From Streptomyces sp. MMG1121 (GTDB taxonomy: Bacteria > Actinomycetota > Actinomycetes > Streptomycetales > Streptomycetaceae), in assembly GCF_001280015.1 (NCBI RefSeq), contig NZ_LGDV01000212.1, positions 1 through 29,811 on the forward strand: a DNA stretch of 29,811 bases, in the 5' to 3' direction. The notes beneath the pieces are model-generated. The model had not been told where the DNA came from, did no database searches, and saw only the letters and a program-made list of their open reading frames with translations. This document shows, one piece after another, positions 15,254 to 22,454 of the stretch. The translations under genes and the position numbers were made by a program. The first letter of the stretch is position 1. Each line of letters begins with the position of its first letter.

Positions 15254-15340
15254 TCAGGGCAAGGCAGCGTCCGGTTCGTTCCGGACAGCGAGGTAGTGGT
15301 GCACGATCTGGTCGATGTCGAGGACGGTGATCTGCGACAT
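15254..15340 (-). pseudogene. SnoaL-like / NTF2-fold N-terminal stub
   Basis: ATG 15340 follows AAGGGAG and encodes 28 residues, including 'ITVLDIDQIVHHYLAVRNEP', matching the first helix of SnoaL/NTF2-like proteins (pattern: V-x-R-Y-x-A-V-W-N-E-x-D). A stop follows immediately, and the rest of the ~130-residue fold is absent. The intact start and ribosome site with no body suggest a recent deletion. The 90 bases on its left hold nothing recognisable. Confidence 0.5.
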
Positions 15341-15482
15341 GCGGGTCAGCTCCCTTGCTCGGTGCGTGATCGGCGGCCTGGCTCCGGCCGTGGGCACCAC
15401 GGCTTACGGCGGTCGTCGCGGGAAAGTCAAGGGAGGGGTCCGGGTTCCGCCGAACTCTCCCCCTGCGGGGGCCGCACCATCG

Positions 15483-16047
15483 ATGCGTGACGAGCTACCT
15501 GAGGAACTCGGCCGCACTCGGCATACGGTGGCGGTCCTGCACGACCTGCTGTCGCCGCCTGTCTCCGGGGACTCGCCCGCGATCGAGTTGCGCGGTGTCG
15601 GTGCGGGCCGGGCCGCGGCGATCACAGCGATGGTCGAGGCACAGGACATCGGAACCTGGTTCCAGGGAGCCCTTGGCGAACTGTTCGCGACCGTGGCGGG
15701 CCAGGGGCTGCGGGAGACCGGTCACGCCGGCGGCGTATACGCGGACGAGCTGTCCACCCTGCACCGGGGGCAGGCGACCGTGTTCGAGCCGTGCGACGGC
15801 CCCGTCCGTCCGGTCGGCCGGGTCGAACCATTGCTCCTGCCGCCGGTCGAGCTCGCCGTGATCGAGCACTGCGGGCCGCCCGCCGAGGTGGACCGCGCCC
15901 ACGGCACGCTGGCCGCGTACGCTGCGCGCCACGCGCTCGCGCCGTCGACGTCCCGGTCCGCGAGTACTCCCTCGTCGGCCAGCGCCACACCCCGGACGAC
16001 GCACTGTGGCGGACGGAAGTCTGCTGGCCGGTTTTCCGCACCGGCGA
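15483..16047 (+). pseudogene. MerR-type regulator relic (GyrI-like effector-binding domain)
   Basis: The frame from 15483 encodes 'ELGRTRHTVAVLHDLLS', the end of the MerR coiled coil. It is followed by a GyrI-like ligand-binding domain: 'AAAITAMVEAQDIGTWFQGA', 'GGVYADELSTLHRGQATVFE', 'LPPVELAVIEHCGPPAEVDR' and 'AYAARHALA'. Near 15940 the frame shifts and continues 'VDVPVREYSLVGQRHTPDDA' and 'WRTEVCWPVFRTGDT'. The MerR winged helix-turn-helix is entirely missing, so it cannot bind DNA as a MerR regulator. A standalone effector-binding protein is the alternative, but the frameshift argues for decay. Confidence 0.75.
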
Positions 16048-16159
16048 CACCGACCGTAGACAGCGTGACGACCCCGTCGGACAGCACCCGGGGATTCGCA
16101 CCTCCGGCAGCGGTTGCCCGGCCTCGAGGCGCACCCCGCCGCGGCGCGAACACCCGTTG

Positions 16160-16500
16160 CCCCATCCGGGTCGGATGCCGTTACCGGTCCGGCAGGTCCT
16201 CAGCGGGATCTTGTATGCGCCGCACACCGGTGTCCCGTGGGAGTACCTGCCAAGGGGGCTGGGTTTCGGATCGGGCATGACGTGCTGAAGACGGCTGCGG
16301 AACTGGCACGAAGGCGCCGTGTGGCACCCGGCACGCCACCGGTCTCGGGACGTACCGGTGGGTCGTCGAGCCGACCGGCACCTGGCTCCACGGTCTCAAA
16401 CAACTCCGCATACGCCGGGAACGACGAGCCGACGTCCACGAAGCCTTCCCCAAGCTCGCCTGACGCCTGATCATCCTGCGGCAGATCGGCTCGCCGTGTC
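16160..16500 (+). pseudogene. IS5-family transposase relic, internally deleted
   Basis: The N-terminal piece is 'QVLSGILYAPHTGVPWEYLP' then 'RGLGFGSGMTC' (16190-16288). It is joined within about 50 bases to a C-terminal piece 'GLGTYRWVVEPTGTWLHGLK' then 'QLRIRRERRADVHEAFPKLA' (16330-16465). The ~500-bp catalytic centre is missing, consistent with one internal deletion. Confidence 0.75.
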
Positions 16501-16536
16501 AGCCGTTGTAGGCGCGGGAGCGAACGGTGGGGACTC

Positions 16537-16974
16537 TCAGTCGGCGCGACGGTCGTACCGCAGAGTCGGTCGGCGCAGGATTTCGCCTAGCCAGTCGACG
16601 GTGAAGGCCGCCAGGTCCTCGGTCGGGCCGGTCAGCTCGCGCGGCACGATGTCCGGGCGCTCCTGAGTGAATGCGAGGTTGCAGATGTGCAGTTCACTGC
16701 AGCGTACGGTGTCCGCCTCCAGGGACGCACCGAGCGCGAGGGAGTGTGACCGCTGGTGGGTGAGGTCCACCACCAGGCGCATCTCGTCGTGCTCCGGAGT
16801 GTTGCCGTCAGCGTCGGGTTCGTCGCGGGGGAAGAACAGCACGTACGTGTCACCGGGCGGACAGGGCCATTCCGCGGCGCCCTCCCGGACCAGGCGCAGG
16901 AACTCGCGCTGGGACGGGTCGCAGTTCTCCGGGGTTTTGTCGTGTTCGTCGAACTCGAACCAGAGCGGATCCAT
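16537..16974 (-). CDS. Uncharacterised protein, 145 aa
   Basis: ATG 16974 begins 'MDPLWFEFDEHDKTPENCDP'. The protein is soluble and acidic with no signal or membrane segment. Features include 'EWPCPPGDTYVLFFPRDEPD', a hydrophobic strand 'EMRLVVDLT', and 'ADTVRCSELHICNLAFTQER'. GC-rich third positions and an undamaged frame support a real gene. I do not recognise a named family and assign no function. The open frame extends another 71 codons upstream, but that part overlaps an IS5 relic, so the shorter form is chosen. It lies between two IS5 relics. Confidence 0.8.
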   Translation of the reverse strand: MDPLWFEFDEHDKTPENCDPSQREFLRLVREGAAEWPCPPGDTYVLFFPRDEPDADGNTPEHDEMRLVVDLTHQRSHSLALGASLEADTVRCSELHICNLAFTQERPDIVPRELTGPTEDLAAFTVDWLGEILRRPTLRYDRRAD

Positions 16975-17099
16975 GGGAGCATCGTAGGGTTGCCCAGCCC
17001 TGCCGTTCGACGGGTTTCGGCACGGTGCCGACGAGGTTCGGCTGGACCGCGTGTCAGGCCTGGGTCGGTGGCCGAAAGGGCGGCGGGATCCCGTGGGGC

Positions 17100-17195
17100 T
17101 CGGGAGACGCCTTACAGCGGCTGGCACTGCGAGTCCAGCGGCTGCGGAGTCGGTGAAGCCGCGGAGCCAGGCGAAGGTTCGCCCCACGGCCCACG
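17100..17195 (-). pseudogene. IS5 transposase C-terminal fragment
   Basis: The minus strand reads 'VGRTFAWLRGF' and, one frame over, 'HRLRSRWTRSASRCK'. Joined, they match the IS5 C-terminal motif (V-E-R-T-F-A-W-L-x-x-F-R-R-L-R-x-R-W-E-R). Only ~30 codons remain, with one frameshift. Confidence 0.55.
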
Positions 17196-17245
17196 GCGGC
17201 GATGCCGAGAAGGCGGGCGATGGCGCCTGGCTGGCGGATCAAGCG

Positions 17246-17770
17246 TCACCCTCTGACGGCTTCCACGACCTGCAGGGCGGCCTGAGCGGGTGTGAGGTGC
17301 GTGGTGTCGATGACCTCGGCCTCACGGTGCAGCCACGTGCGGGCCGCCTCGGAGTATGGCTTGAGGTATTGGAGACGGAACGGGGAGTCGGGGCCAAGAA
17401 CAGTGTCGCCCGCGATGCGCGCGCGGAGGGTGTCCTGGTCGGCGTGGAGGACGAAGTGCCGGACCGGAATGGCATGCTGGGCAAGACCCGTGCTGATCTC
17501 GCGCCAGTACTCCTCGACCAGGACAGTCATGGGCATCACCAGGGTGCCGCCGGTGTAGTCGAGTACGCGGCGTGCGGTCTCGACCACGAGCGGCCGCCAC
17601 GGCGGCCAGTGCTGGAAGTTGTCCGTAGCGGGCAGCCCCGGCGTGATGTCCATGAGTGTCTCGCCGACCTTCTCGGCGTCGAACACCCGTGAATCCGGGA
17701 GAAGCTGCTGCACGAGTGCACCGGTCGTCGTCTTGCCTGCGCCATGGGTGCCGTTGAGCCAAACAATCAT
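17246..17770 (-). CDS. TmrB-like P-loop NTP-binding protein, 174 aa
   Basis: 'MIVWLNGTHGAGKTTTGALV' carries a Walker A motif (GTHGAGKT, 7-14, with Lys13). The following 'DSRVFDAEKVGETLMDITPG' and 'NFQHWPPWRPLVVET', then 'LVMPMTVLVEEYWREI', 'VRHFVLHADQDTLRARI' and 'WLHREAEVIDTTHLT', follow the layout of Bacillus subtilis TmrB. That protein confers tunicamycin resistance, probably by binding the antibiotic, with the P-loop required. The length is similar. Many actinomycete relatives are annotated only as AAA-family or kinase-like, so resistance is a hypothesis. ATG 17770 matches the family N-terminus. The open frame reaches further upstream, but without similarity. It is monocistronic. Confidence 0.85.
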   Translation of the reverse strand: MIVWLNGTHGAGKTTTGALVQQLLPDSRVFDAEKVGETLMDITPGLPATDNFQHWPPWRPLVVETARRVLDYTGGTLVMPMTVLVEEYWREISTGLAQHAIPVRHFVLHADQDTLRARIAGDTVLGPDSPFRLQYLKPYSEAARTWLHREAEVIDTTHLTPAQAALQVVEAVRG

Positions 17771-17886
17771 GGGGCCGACGCTAGCGGTGCACGGGCCGCG
17801 GCCGACGACCGTCACGTCACAGAACAGGCACAGCCGTGCTCGGCCGACCGTGTGACGTCGGGTTGAGACGACACCCGTGTGCAGCG

Positions 17887-17945
17887 GTGTGAGACCAGAG
17901 AAGAAAGAGCAGGTCACAGCATTGCTGCGGGAATCCGGGCGTGAG
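17887..17945 (+). pseudogene. Possible HhH endonuclease N-terminal scrap
   Basis: GTG 17887 encodes 'VRPEKKEQVTALLRESGREN', resembling the first helix of endonuclease III-like (HhH-GPD) proteins in actinomycetes as I recall them. Similarity stops after ~20 residues. It is offered as a possible fragment only. Confidence 0.3.
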
Positions 17946-18018
17946 AACCCACAAGAAGCCCGGGGGCCGCGCTGGTGTCCCGCATGCGCATTCCCAGCTC
18001 GCACCGCACCCTGGAGGC

Positions 18019-18240
18019 GTGACCGAGACTCCGCAGGTCGTCGTCTACCCGCCGGCCGATGACGGCGGCAGGCGAGTCCGCGTCGGCGACCGGTTCGTGG
18101 GCATGGCGTACACACTGCTCGACATCGTCGAGTTCCTGCGCCGGACGGGCTCCGAAGACGTCGAACCGGAAGATGTGGCGGGCGCGGCCTGGGTGGAGTG
18201 GCGGGGCGCTGGCCCAGATGTGTGGGCACCGCCTGAGTAG
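18019..18240 (+). CDS. Small conserved hypothetical protein, 73 aa
   Basis: The product reads '...VVVYPPADDGGRRVRVGDRF' then 'VGMAYTLLDIVEFLRRTG' and ends 'VEWRGAGPDVWAPPE'. I recall similar short streptomycete proteins with a G-R-x-V-R-V strand, a helix D-x-V-E-F-L-R-R, and an E-W-R-G-G-P tail. They have no assigned function. GTG 18019 is where the family-like sequence starts, but its GGAGG is too close (one base). An in-frame ATG at 17941 is the alternative and would add 26 residues with no apparent similarity. It is convergent with the next gene across a strong hairpin. Confidence 0.65.
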   Translation: MTETPQVVVYPPADDGGRRVRVGDRFVGMAYTLLDIVEFLRRTGSEDVEPEDVAGAAWVEWRGAGPDVWAPPE

Positions 18241-18357
18241 GCCGGAACACGGTGGGGGCAGTGCCGAGGATCCCGTGCCTGCCGTGAGCGTGCGCGGTGA
18301 CTCTCCGACCACCCATGTGGTGGGGCTGGTGCACGGCCATCGGGGTGGTGGTCACGC

Positions 18358-18392
18358 CTCGCCGCGTGCTCCCGGCGGAGGCACGCGGCGAG
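18358..18392. terminator. 12-bp perfect GC hairpin between convergent genes
   Basis: CTCGCCGCGTGC (18358-18369) and GCACGCGGCGAG (18381-18392) are perfectly complementary around an 11-base loop. It is 14 bases from the stop of the minus-strand gene and 118 bases from that of the plus-strand gene, so it can serve as a bidirectional terminator. Confidence 0.75.
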
Positions 18393-18405
18393 CCGGTCAG
18401 GGTGG

Positions 18406-18678
18406 TCAGGGCGTGTCGCCGGTCCAGTCGAAGTGGGCCGGGTCGCCGGGGCGCGGGTCGTACATCGCCCGGCCGCCGGCGCCGAACTGCCCGAGCTCGG
18501 TGGGGAGCGCGACGCCGGTGCCGACGTCGTCCCGCGTCCAGCCGGTGAGGTCCAGCAGCAGGCCGTCCAAGGGCCCGCCGACCAGTTCGGCGTAGGGCCT
18601 GTCAGGATGCGGGCCCGGGTGGTCGTGGTCGGCGCCGTAAACCCGGCGCCGCATCAGCTGCTCGTCATCGCGGTCCAT
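18406..18678 (-). CDS. Small hypothetical protein, 90 aa
   Basis: The product begins 'MDRDDEQLMRRRVYGADHDH' and contains 'YAELVGGPLDGLLLDLTGW', 'GVALPTELGQFGAGGRAMYD' and C-terminal 'HFDWTGDTP'. The 'GGPLDG' motif is typical of small actinobacterial proteins, some phage-related, of unknown function. No membrane or signal segment is seen. The ATG start is at 18678; the neighbouring 240 bases up to the secreted-protein gene hold no gene. The frame is undamaged, codon bias is coding-like and it ends beside a terminator hairpin. Confidence 0.7.
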   Translation of the reverse strand: MDRDDEQLMRRRVYGADHDHPGPHPDRPYAELVGGPLDGLLLDLTGWTRDDVGTGVALPTELGQFGAGGRAMYDPRPGDPAHFDWTGDTP

Positions 18679-18918
18679 CCGTTCAGCCTCGCAGCCGCCA
18701 CTGACAACGCAGGCCTGCCGGGGTCAGGTGCGGACGCGTGAGATCGGACTGCTTGCCGAAGGACCGCGCCGCGCCGCAGGGCCGTACCCGGTGATCGGTG
18801 TGACACTGCTGACGCTGTTTCACGTCTGTGGCGTACCGCCGGACAACCGCGCTGCAGCCCAGCGACGTCAAACGAACCGACCGACACCTTTCAGGGGACA
18901 AGGACCACAGCGAACACC

Positions 18919-19449
18919 ATGCGTGCGAACCGAACGAGGACCATGAAGACTCTGGCCGTCGCCACCCTGGCCGCTGGTGCCGTGACGCTCGGCGGCGGTA
19001 TCACCTCCGCGTCGGCGACCACGGGCAAGGCGGCAGCCGTCACCTGCACGCCGGAGAACACCAAGGTGACGGTCGGCAAGGTCAGCCGACCGATCAACCA
19101 CCTCCTCCTGGAAGCGAAGAACACCGGCACAAGGGCTTGCAACGCCTACTTCGCACCCCGGCTGAAATTCGACAACGGCCAGGCCTTCGCCAAGGTCTGG
19201 AAGGAAAGCCGGCCGCAAGCCGTCGTGACCCTGGCGCCCGGCAAGTCGGCATACGCGTCGGTCCTCCTGCAGGGCGAAGGCACCAAGGCGCACGAGGCGC
19301 GGACACTTACCGTCCACTTCATGTCCAGTACGAACGGTTCCACGGGCACCACGCCGGTCCAGGTGACCCTCCCGAAGAGCACCTACACCGACAGCGCCAT
19401 CGGCAACTCCTACTGGCAGGACACGGCAGCCGACGCTCTTGTCTGGTAG
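18919..19449 (+). CDS. Secreted DUF4232-like protein, 176 aa
   Basis: A Sec signal peptide is clear: basic start 'MRANRTRTMK', hydrophobic core 'TLAVATLAAGAVTLGGG' and a probable A-x-A cut after 'SASA' (near residue 33). The mature part starts after 'TTGKAAAVTC' and has the DUF4232 layout: two Cys (in 'VTCTPEN' and 'TRACNAYF'), beta-strand-rich sequence, 'VVTLAPGKSAYASVLLQG' and C-terminal 'AIGNSYWQDTAADALVW'. This domain is common in exported actinomycete proteins and has no defined biochemical role. Two starts are possible: ATG 18919 (AAGGA 14 bases away) and ATG 18943 (GAGGA very close); both retain the signal. There is no lipobox. It is probably monocistronic, ending in a hairpin. Confidence 0.88.
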   Translation: MRANRTRTMKTLAVATLAAGAVTLGGGITSASATTGKAAAVTCTPENTKVTVGKVSRPINHLLLEAKNTGTRACNAYFAPRLKFDNGQAFAKVWKESRPQAVVTLAPGKSAYASVLLQGEGTKAHEARTLTVHFMSSTNGSTGTTPVQVTLPKSTYTDSAIGNSYWQDTAADALVW

Positions 19450-19485
19450 CGGTGACAGCCGCGCCGGGAACCACGCCGACCTGGC

Positions 19486-19512
19486 CCCACCCCCACGGAG
19501 CATCGGGGTGGG
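19486..19512 (+). terminator. GC hairpin after the secreted-protein gene
   Basis: CCCACCCC (19486-19493) pairs perfectly with GGGGTGGG (19505-19512) across an 11-base loop, 37 bases after the stop codon. There is no U-tract. It is a likely terminator. Confidence 0.5.
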
Positions 19513-19660
19513 CGTGGCTCCTCGCGACTTCCTCCCCGTCGGAGTTGTGGCGTTCGCCCGCGGCCAACACGACGGAGTGCTGGTGTGTCAGGGTGGTGGG
19601 CGAACTCACGGGTGCGTACACGCATCCGGACCTGAGAGCGTTTGACCTGGGGCTGGAGCG

Positions 19661-20812
19661 ATGACGATGACGATGCGGACGGTTTCGCTGATGGGCGGAC
19701 CCGTGGAGTTACGAGGTGCGCTGGACCTGGAGGCGACCCAGGCGGGGGTGATGCCGCGCCGCTTGCCCGCGTGGACCAAGGAGCAGTATCAGGACCCGTC
19801 GGTCTACGGGGTGACCCTGATGCCTTCGGGGGTACGGCTGGTGTTCCGCACGGATGCGCGTGAGCTGGAGTTCGAGGTGCTCACCTCCACGGGGCAGCTC
19901 GACACCGACCCTCGGCCCCGCCCGGCCGGGATGCTGGAACTCGTGGTGGACGGCGCCCCGGCCGGTCGTCGGCACGCACCGGTGGGCAACGTGGTGCGCA
20001 TGGCCGGCCCCGGGGCCGTTCAGCGAATGATCCCTGGCGAGCCCGGCACCGTACGGTTCGCCGGGTTGCCGGCGGGCATGAAGAACGTCGAGCTGTGGCT
20101 GCCGCAGCAGACCCCCACCGAGCTCGTAGCACTGCGGGCCGACGGCGAGGTACTGGCACCGTTGCCGGACGGCCGGCGCCGCTGGGTGCACTACGGCAGT
20201 TCCATCAGCCACTGCATCGAGGCCGACGGCCCGACCGGTACCTGGCCCGTGGTGGCGGCCGCACTCGGCGGGGTGGAGGTGATCAACCTCAGCCAGGCAG
20301 GTAACGAGATGCTCGACCCGTATGTCGCCCGGACGATCCGCGACATACCCGCCGACCTGATCAGCCTCAAGGTCGGCATCAACATCGTGAGCCTGGCCGC
20401 CTTCCGGCTGCGGACGTTCGGCCCGGCGGTGCACGGTTTCCTGGACACGATCCGGGACGGGCACCCCGACACGCCGCTGCTACTGATGTCCCCCGTGAGC
20501 TGTCCGGCGGTCGAGGAGACTCCCGGACCGACCGCGACGGGCCCGGACGGGAAGATCACAGCCCTGGGCAATCCGGCCGATGTGGCCCGCGGGGCCCTGT
20601 CGTTGACGGTGGTCCGCACCGAACTGGCCCGGATCGTGGCAGCCCGGCAGGTCCGCGATCCCCATCTCCACTATCTCGACGGACGCGAGTTGCTCGGCCC
20701 GGACGAGGTACACGACCTGCCCGACGGCCTTCACCCCACCGCGGCCGCATACCGCAGGATGGGCAAACGCTTCGCCGCCCACGCCTTCGCGAACCACGGT
20801 CCCTTCCGCTGA
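19661..20812 (+). CDS. SGNH/GDSL-type hydrolase, 383 aa
   Basis: There are two domains. Residues ~1-165 form a beta-rich N-terminal module ('YQDPSVYGVTLMPSGVRLVF', 'MKNVELWLPQQTPTELVALR') of the kind that precedes SGNH domains in esterases. Residues ~170-383 form the SGNH hydrolase. Block I is 'WVHYGSSISHC', with Ser181 in the GDSx position. Block II is 'INLSQAGNEML', block III is 'KVGINIVS' with Asn241, and block V is 'DGLHPTAAAYRRMG' with Asp355 and His358. The catalytic set is complete, so an esterase or lipase acting on carbohydrate or acyl esters is likely. No signal peptide is seen. Of ATG 19661, 19667 and 19673, the second has the best spacing from GGAG (19655-19658). A small hairpin follows the stop. 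Confidence 0.92.
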   Translation: MTMTMRTVSLMGGPVELRGALDLEATQAGVMPRRLPAWTKEQYQDPSVYGVTLMPSGVRLVFRTDARELEFEVLTSTGQLDTDPRPRPAGMLELVVDGAPAGRRHAPVGNVVRMAGPGAVQRMIPGEPGTVRFAGLPAGMKNVELWLPQQTPTELVALRADGEVLAPLPDGRRRWVHYGSSISHCIEADGPTGTWPVVAAALGGVEVINLSQAGNEMLDPYVARTIRDIPADLISLKVGINIVSLAAFRLRTFGPAVHGFLDTIRDGHPDTPLLLMSPVSCPAVEETPGPTATGPDGKITALGNPADVARGALSLTVVRTELARIVAARQVRDPHLHYLDGRELLGPDEVHDLPDGLHPTAAAYRRMGKRFAAHAFANHGPFR

Positions 20813-20815
20813 ACG

Positions 20816-20831
20816 ACCCGGGCTGCCGGGT
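20816..20831 (+). terminator. Hairpin immediately after the SGNH hydrolase
   Basis: ACCCGG (20816-20821) pairs with CCGGGT (20826-20831) around GCTG, four bases after the stop. An alternative pairing of CCCGGGC (20817-20823) with GCCCGGG (20841-20847) also exists. It is a short GC stem and a plausible terminator. Confidence 0.4.
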
Positions 20832-20839
20832 GAGGGACC

Positions 20840-20980
20840 GGCCCGGGTGGGGCTGTAGTTGCGGGTGGCCTGCAACTCGTCGAAGTCGACGCGCGCCCGG
20901 TTGGCGGTGCCGCTGCGCATCGTGGCCACCCGCGGTGCGGGCGCGTTCAGCAGCGGGGGCAGGAGCTGCGCCGGGCCCAC
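20840..20980 (-). pseudogene. Short-chain dehydrogenase, middle fragment
   Basis: The minus strand reads 'LNAPAPRVATMRSGTANRAR' then 'VDFDELQATRNYSPTRA', the segment around the catalytic Ser of retinol-dehydrogenase-like SDR enzymes (V-x-x-S-S-G). In related proteins it is followed by Y-x-x-S-K; here it breaks off before the Tyr. The C-terminal part of what appears to be the same kind of enzyme lies next to it but on the opposite strand. Confidence 0.65.
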
Positions 20981-21300
20981 CCCGGGTACACCCGCACCGA
21001 CCTGATGCCCTCCGGCCCCACCCTGGGCGGCGGGCGGCCCGGCTTGCCCGAATCCGTCCTGTACAAGATCGTGCCGTCACGGGGGCTAGAGCAGGGGGCA
21101 GAACCCCTGCTCTACGCCGCGACCAGCCCCGGTGCCGTTGCCGGCGCTGCTACGGGCCGCGGTGGGCGATGGGCGGTCCGACGAAGCCCGTCCCGCTGCC
21201 GCGCCCGGGCCGTGAGAAGAGGGTCGCAGCCCGCCTGTGGACCGGGGCCGAACGTCTCACGGGCGTCTCCGCCACTGCCTCCCCTGCCTCGGGGGTGTGA
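20962..21300 (+). pseudogene. Short-chain dehydrogenase, C-terminal fragment
   Basis: The plus strand begins 'LRRAHPGYTRTDLMPSGPTL' (the usual A-x-H-P-G-x-x-x-T-D-L of SDR enzymes) and continues 'LPESVLYKIVPSRGLEQGAE' and 'PLLYAATSPGAVAGA'. It then shifts frame near 21150 to 'YGPRWAMGGPTKPVPLPRPG' and 'RLWTGAERLTGVSATA' before a stop at ~21298. It has no start, Rossmann fold or active site. Confidence 0.75.
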
Positions 21301-21340
21301 CCGGCGGCAGCGAACCGGCTTGCCCAGCATGTCCCACGGG

Positions 21341-21490
21341 TCAAGCAGTTCGACTTCGAGCCGGACGGTCGCGCAGCGCGGTGACCTGCTCCGGCTTCGT
21401 CACGACCCAGCCGCGGTGCGCGTACGCGATGGCGAGGCCGGGCCCTCGCGCTCGGGACGCCCCGACGATGAGGGCGGCCTTGGCGCTCAC
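21341..21490 (-). pseudogene. Short-chain dehydrogenase, N-terminal fragment
   Basis: A GTG start overlaps the reductase stop (GTGA) and encodes 'VSAKAALIVGASRARGPGLA' then 'IAYAHRGWVV', the first Rossmann strand and glycine loop of an SDR. The frame ends after ~48 codons; recognisable sequence stops near 'VTKPEQVTALRDRP'. The overlap shows it was once translationally coupled to the reductase gene. Its N-terminus looks like a different SDR subfamily from the fragments at 20.8-21.3 kb. Confidence 0.6.
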
Positions 21491-22383
21491 GCCCGGACCG
21501 CCGGCTTGAGGACCTCTTCGCACCATGCGTGGAAGGTTGTCGGGCTCGCGGTCTGAGGAGTGCGCTGCACGCCGTCGTCGAGGCCGTTGTCCTTGGAGCG
21601 CATCATGTCGACGTAGCCTTCGACGAGCGCGTCCCCGAAGCCATGTCCGGCAAGTGCGGCTTGGAACTCGTCGAGCGACTGCCGCTCGTAGCGGACCGGA
21701 CGGCCGAGCACGTCGGACATGATGCGCGCCATGTCGTTCGCCGAAAGATCCTCGGGGCCCAGCACCGGGACCTCACCGGTCCCCGTCCACGACCGGTCGA
21801 GCAGGAGGCCTGCGGCGGCCGCGGCGATATCCCGGGTGGCGGCCGTCGGTGCCTTGCGGTCGGCGGCGACGGTGTCGGTGAACACGCCGTCGTCGCGGAT
21901 CGAAGCCACCTGCCGAAGCAGGTTGTCCATGAAACTCGGGTTCGCGAGGGCCCGGTAGGCCACGCCCGTACTCGCGATGAGGTTGTCCATGGTCAGCGAC
22001 GCCGTGACCAGTCCGGCGCGACCGGCGACGGGTGTGCCGCGGCCGAGCGCCGAGACACCGACGACGTGCGCCACCGCGTGAGCCGTGAACGCCTTCGCGG
22101 CGGCGCGGGTGAACCCGGAGTACACGTCGTCCAGGCTCGGTGCCCGCGGGTCGCCCGGGACCAGCCAGAAGACGGCGTCCGCGCCGGCGAAGGCCCGGTC
22201 GACGACCTCGGCGTCGCCGTGCGAGCCGGTGACGACGTCGACGCGGGCACGGACCGCGTCGGGGAGTTTGGCGGGGTCGCGCACGATGACGCGCAACTCT
22301 TCGCCGCGCGCGGGCGTTTCGTTGAGCAGGATGTCCAGGAGCCGGCTGCCGATCTGGCCGGTGGGAGCGGTGATGACGATCAT
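21487..22383 (-). CDS. NmrA-like NAD(P)-binding protein, 298 aa
   Basis: 'MIVITAPTGQIGSRLLDILL' is an atypical-SDR Rossmann opening (GxxGxxG at 6-12 region), followed by 'LRVIVRDPAKL', 'GADAVFWLVPGDPRAPSLDD' and 'AHVVGVSALGRGTPVAG'. The sequence 'ALANPSFMDNLLRQVASI' then 'VAADRKAPTAATRDIAAAAA' is typical of NmrA/quinone-oxidoreductase-2-type proteins, which bind NAD(P)(H) and act as redox sensors or reductases. The canonical Tyr-Lys active site is not evident. ATG 22383 gives exactly the family N-terminus; the longer upstream frame overlaps the LysR gene. No strong ribosome site is seen. It is divergent from the LysR regulator with 69 bases between starts, indicating that LysR probably controls it. 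Confidence 0.92.
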   Translation of the reverse strand: MIVITAPTGQIGSRLLDILLNETPARGEELRVIVRDPAKLPDAVRARVDVVTGSHGDAEVVDRAFAGADAVFWLVPGDPRAPSLDDVYSGFTRAAAKAFTAHAVAHVVGVSALGRGTPVAGRAGLVTASLTMDNLIASTGVAYRALANPSFMDNLLRQVASIRDDGVFTDTVAADRKAPTAATRDIAAAAAGLLLDRSWTGTGEVPVLGPEDLSANDMARIMSDVLGRPVRYERQSLDEFQAALAGHGFGDALVEGYVDMMRSKDNGLDDGVQRTPQTASPTTFHAWCEEVLKPAVRA

Positions 22384-22439
22384 GTTTCGAGTCTCGGGGC
22401 GGGCCGCCCGCCGCGTCCAATACCCTTCCGGGGCAATTG

Positions 22440-22454
22440 ATACCTTGAGGGTAT
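22440..22454. promoter_or_regulatory. LysR-type T-N11-A box overlapping the LysR start codon
   Basis: ATACC-TTGAG-GGTAT (22440-22454) is a perfect inverted repeat with the T-N11-A spacing of LysR sites, and its right edge covers the first two bases of the LysR ATG (22453). A further half-site-like ATACCCT lies at 22420-22426, matching AGGGTAT (22448-22454). The placement implies autorepression by LysR and inducible control of the divergent reductase. Confidence 0.6.

Noticed and set aside
17914..18312. 132-codon minus-strand ORF
   Set aside because: It is antisense to the small hypothetical gene at 18019-18240, whose sequence looks conserved; no similarity was seen for the minus-strand frame.
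19709..20464. 251-codon minus-strand ORF opposite the SGNH hydrolase
   Set aside because: It is a shadow ORF; the plus strand carries the complete SGNH motif set.
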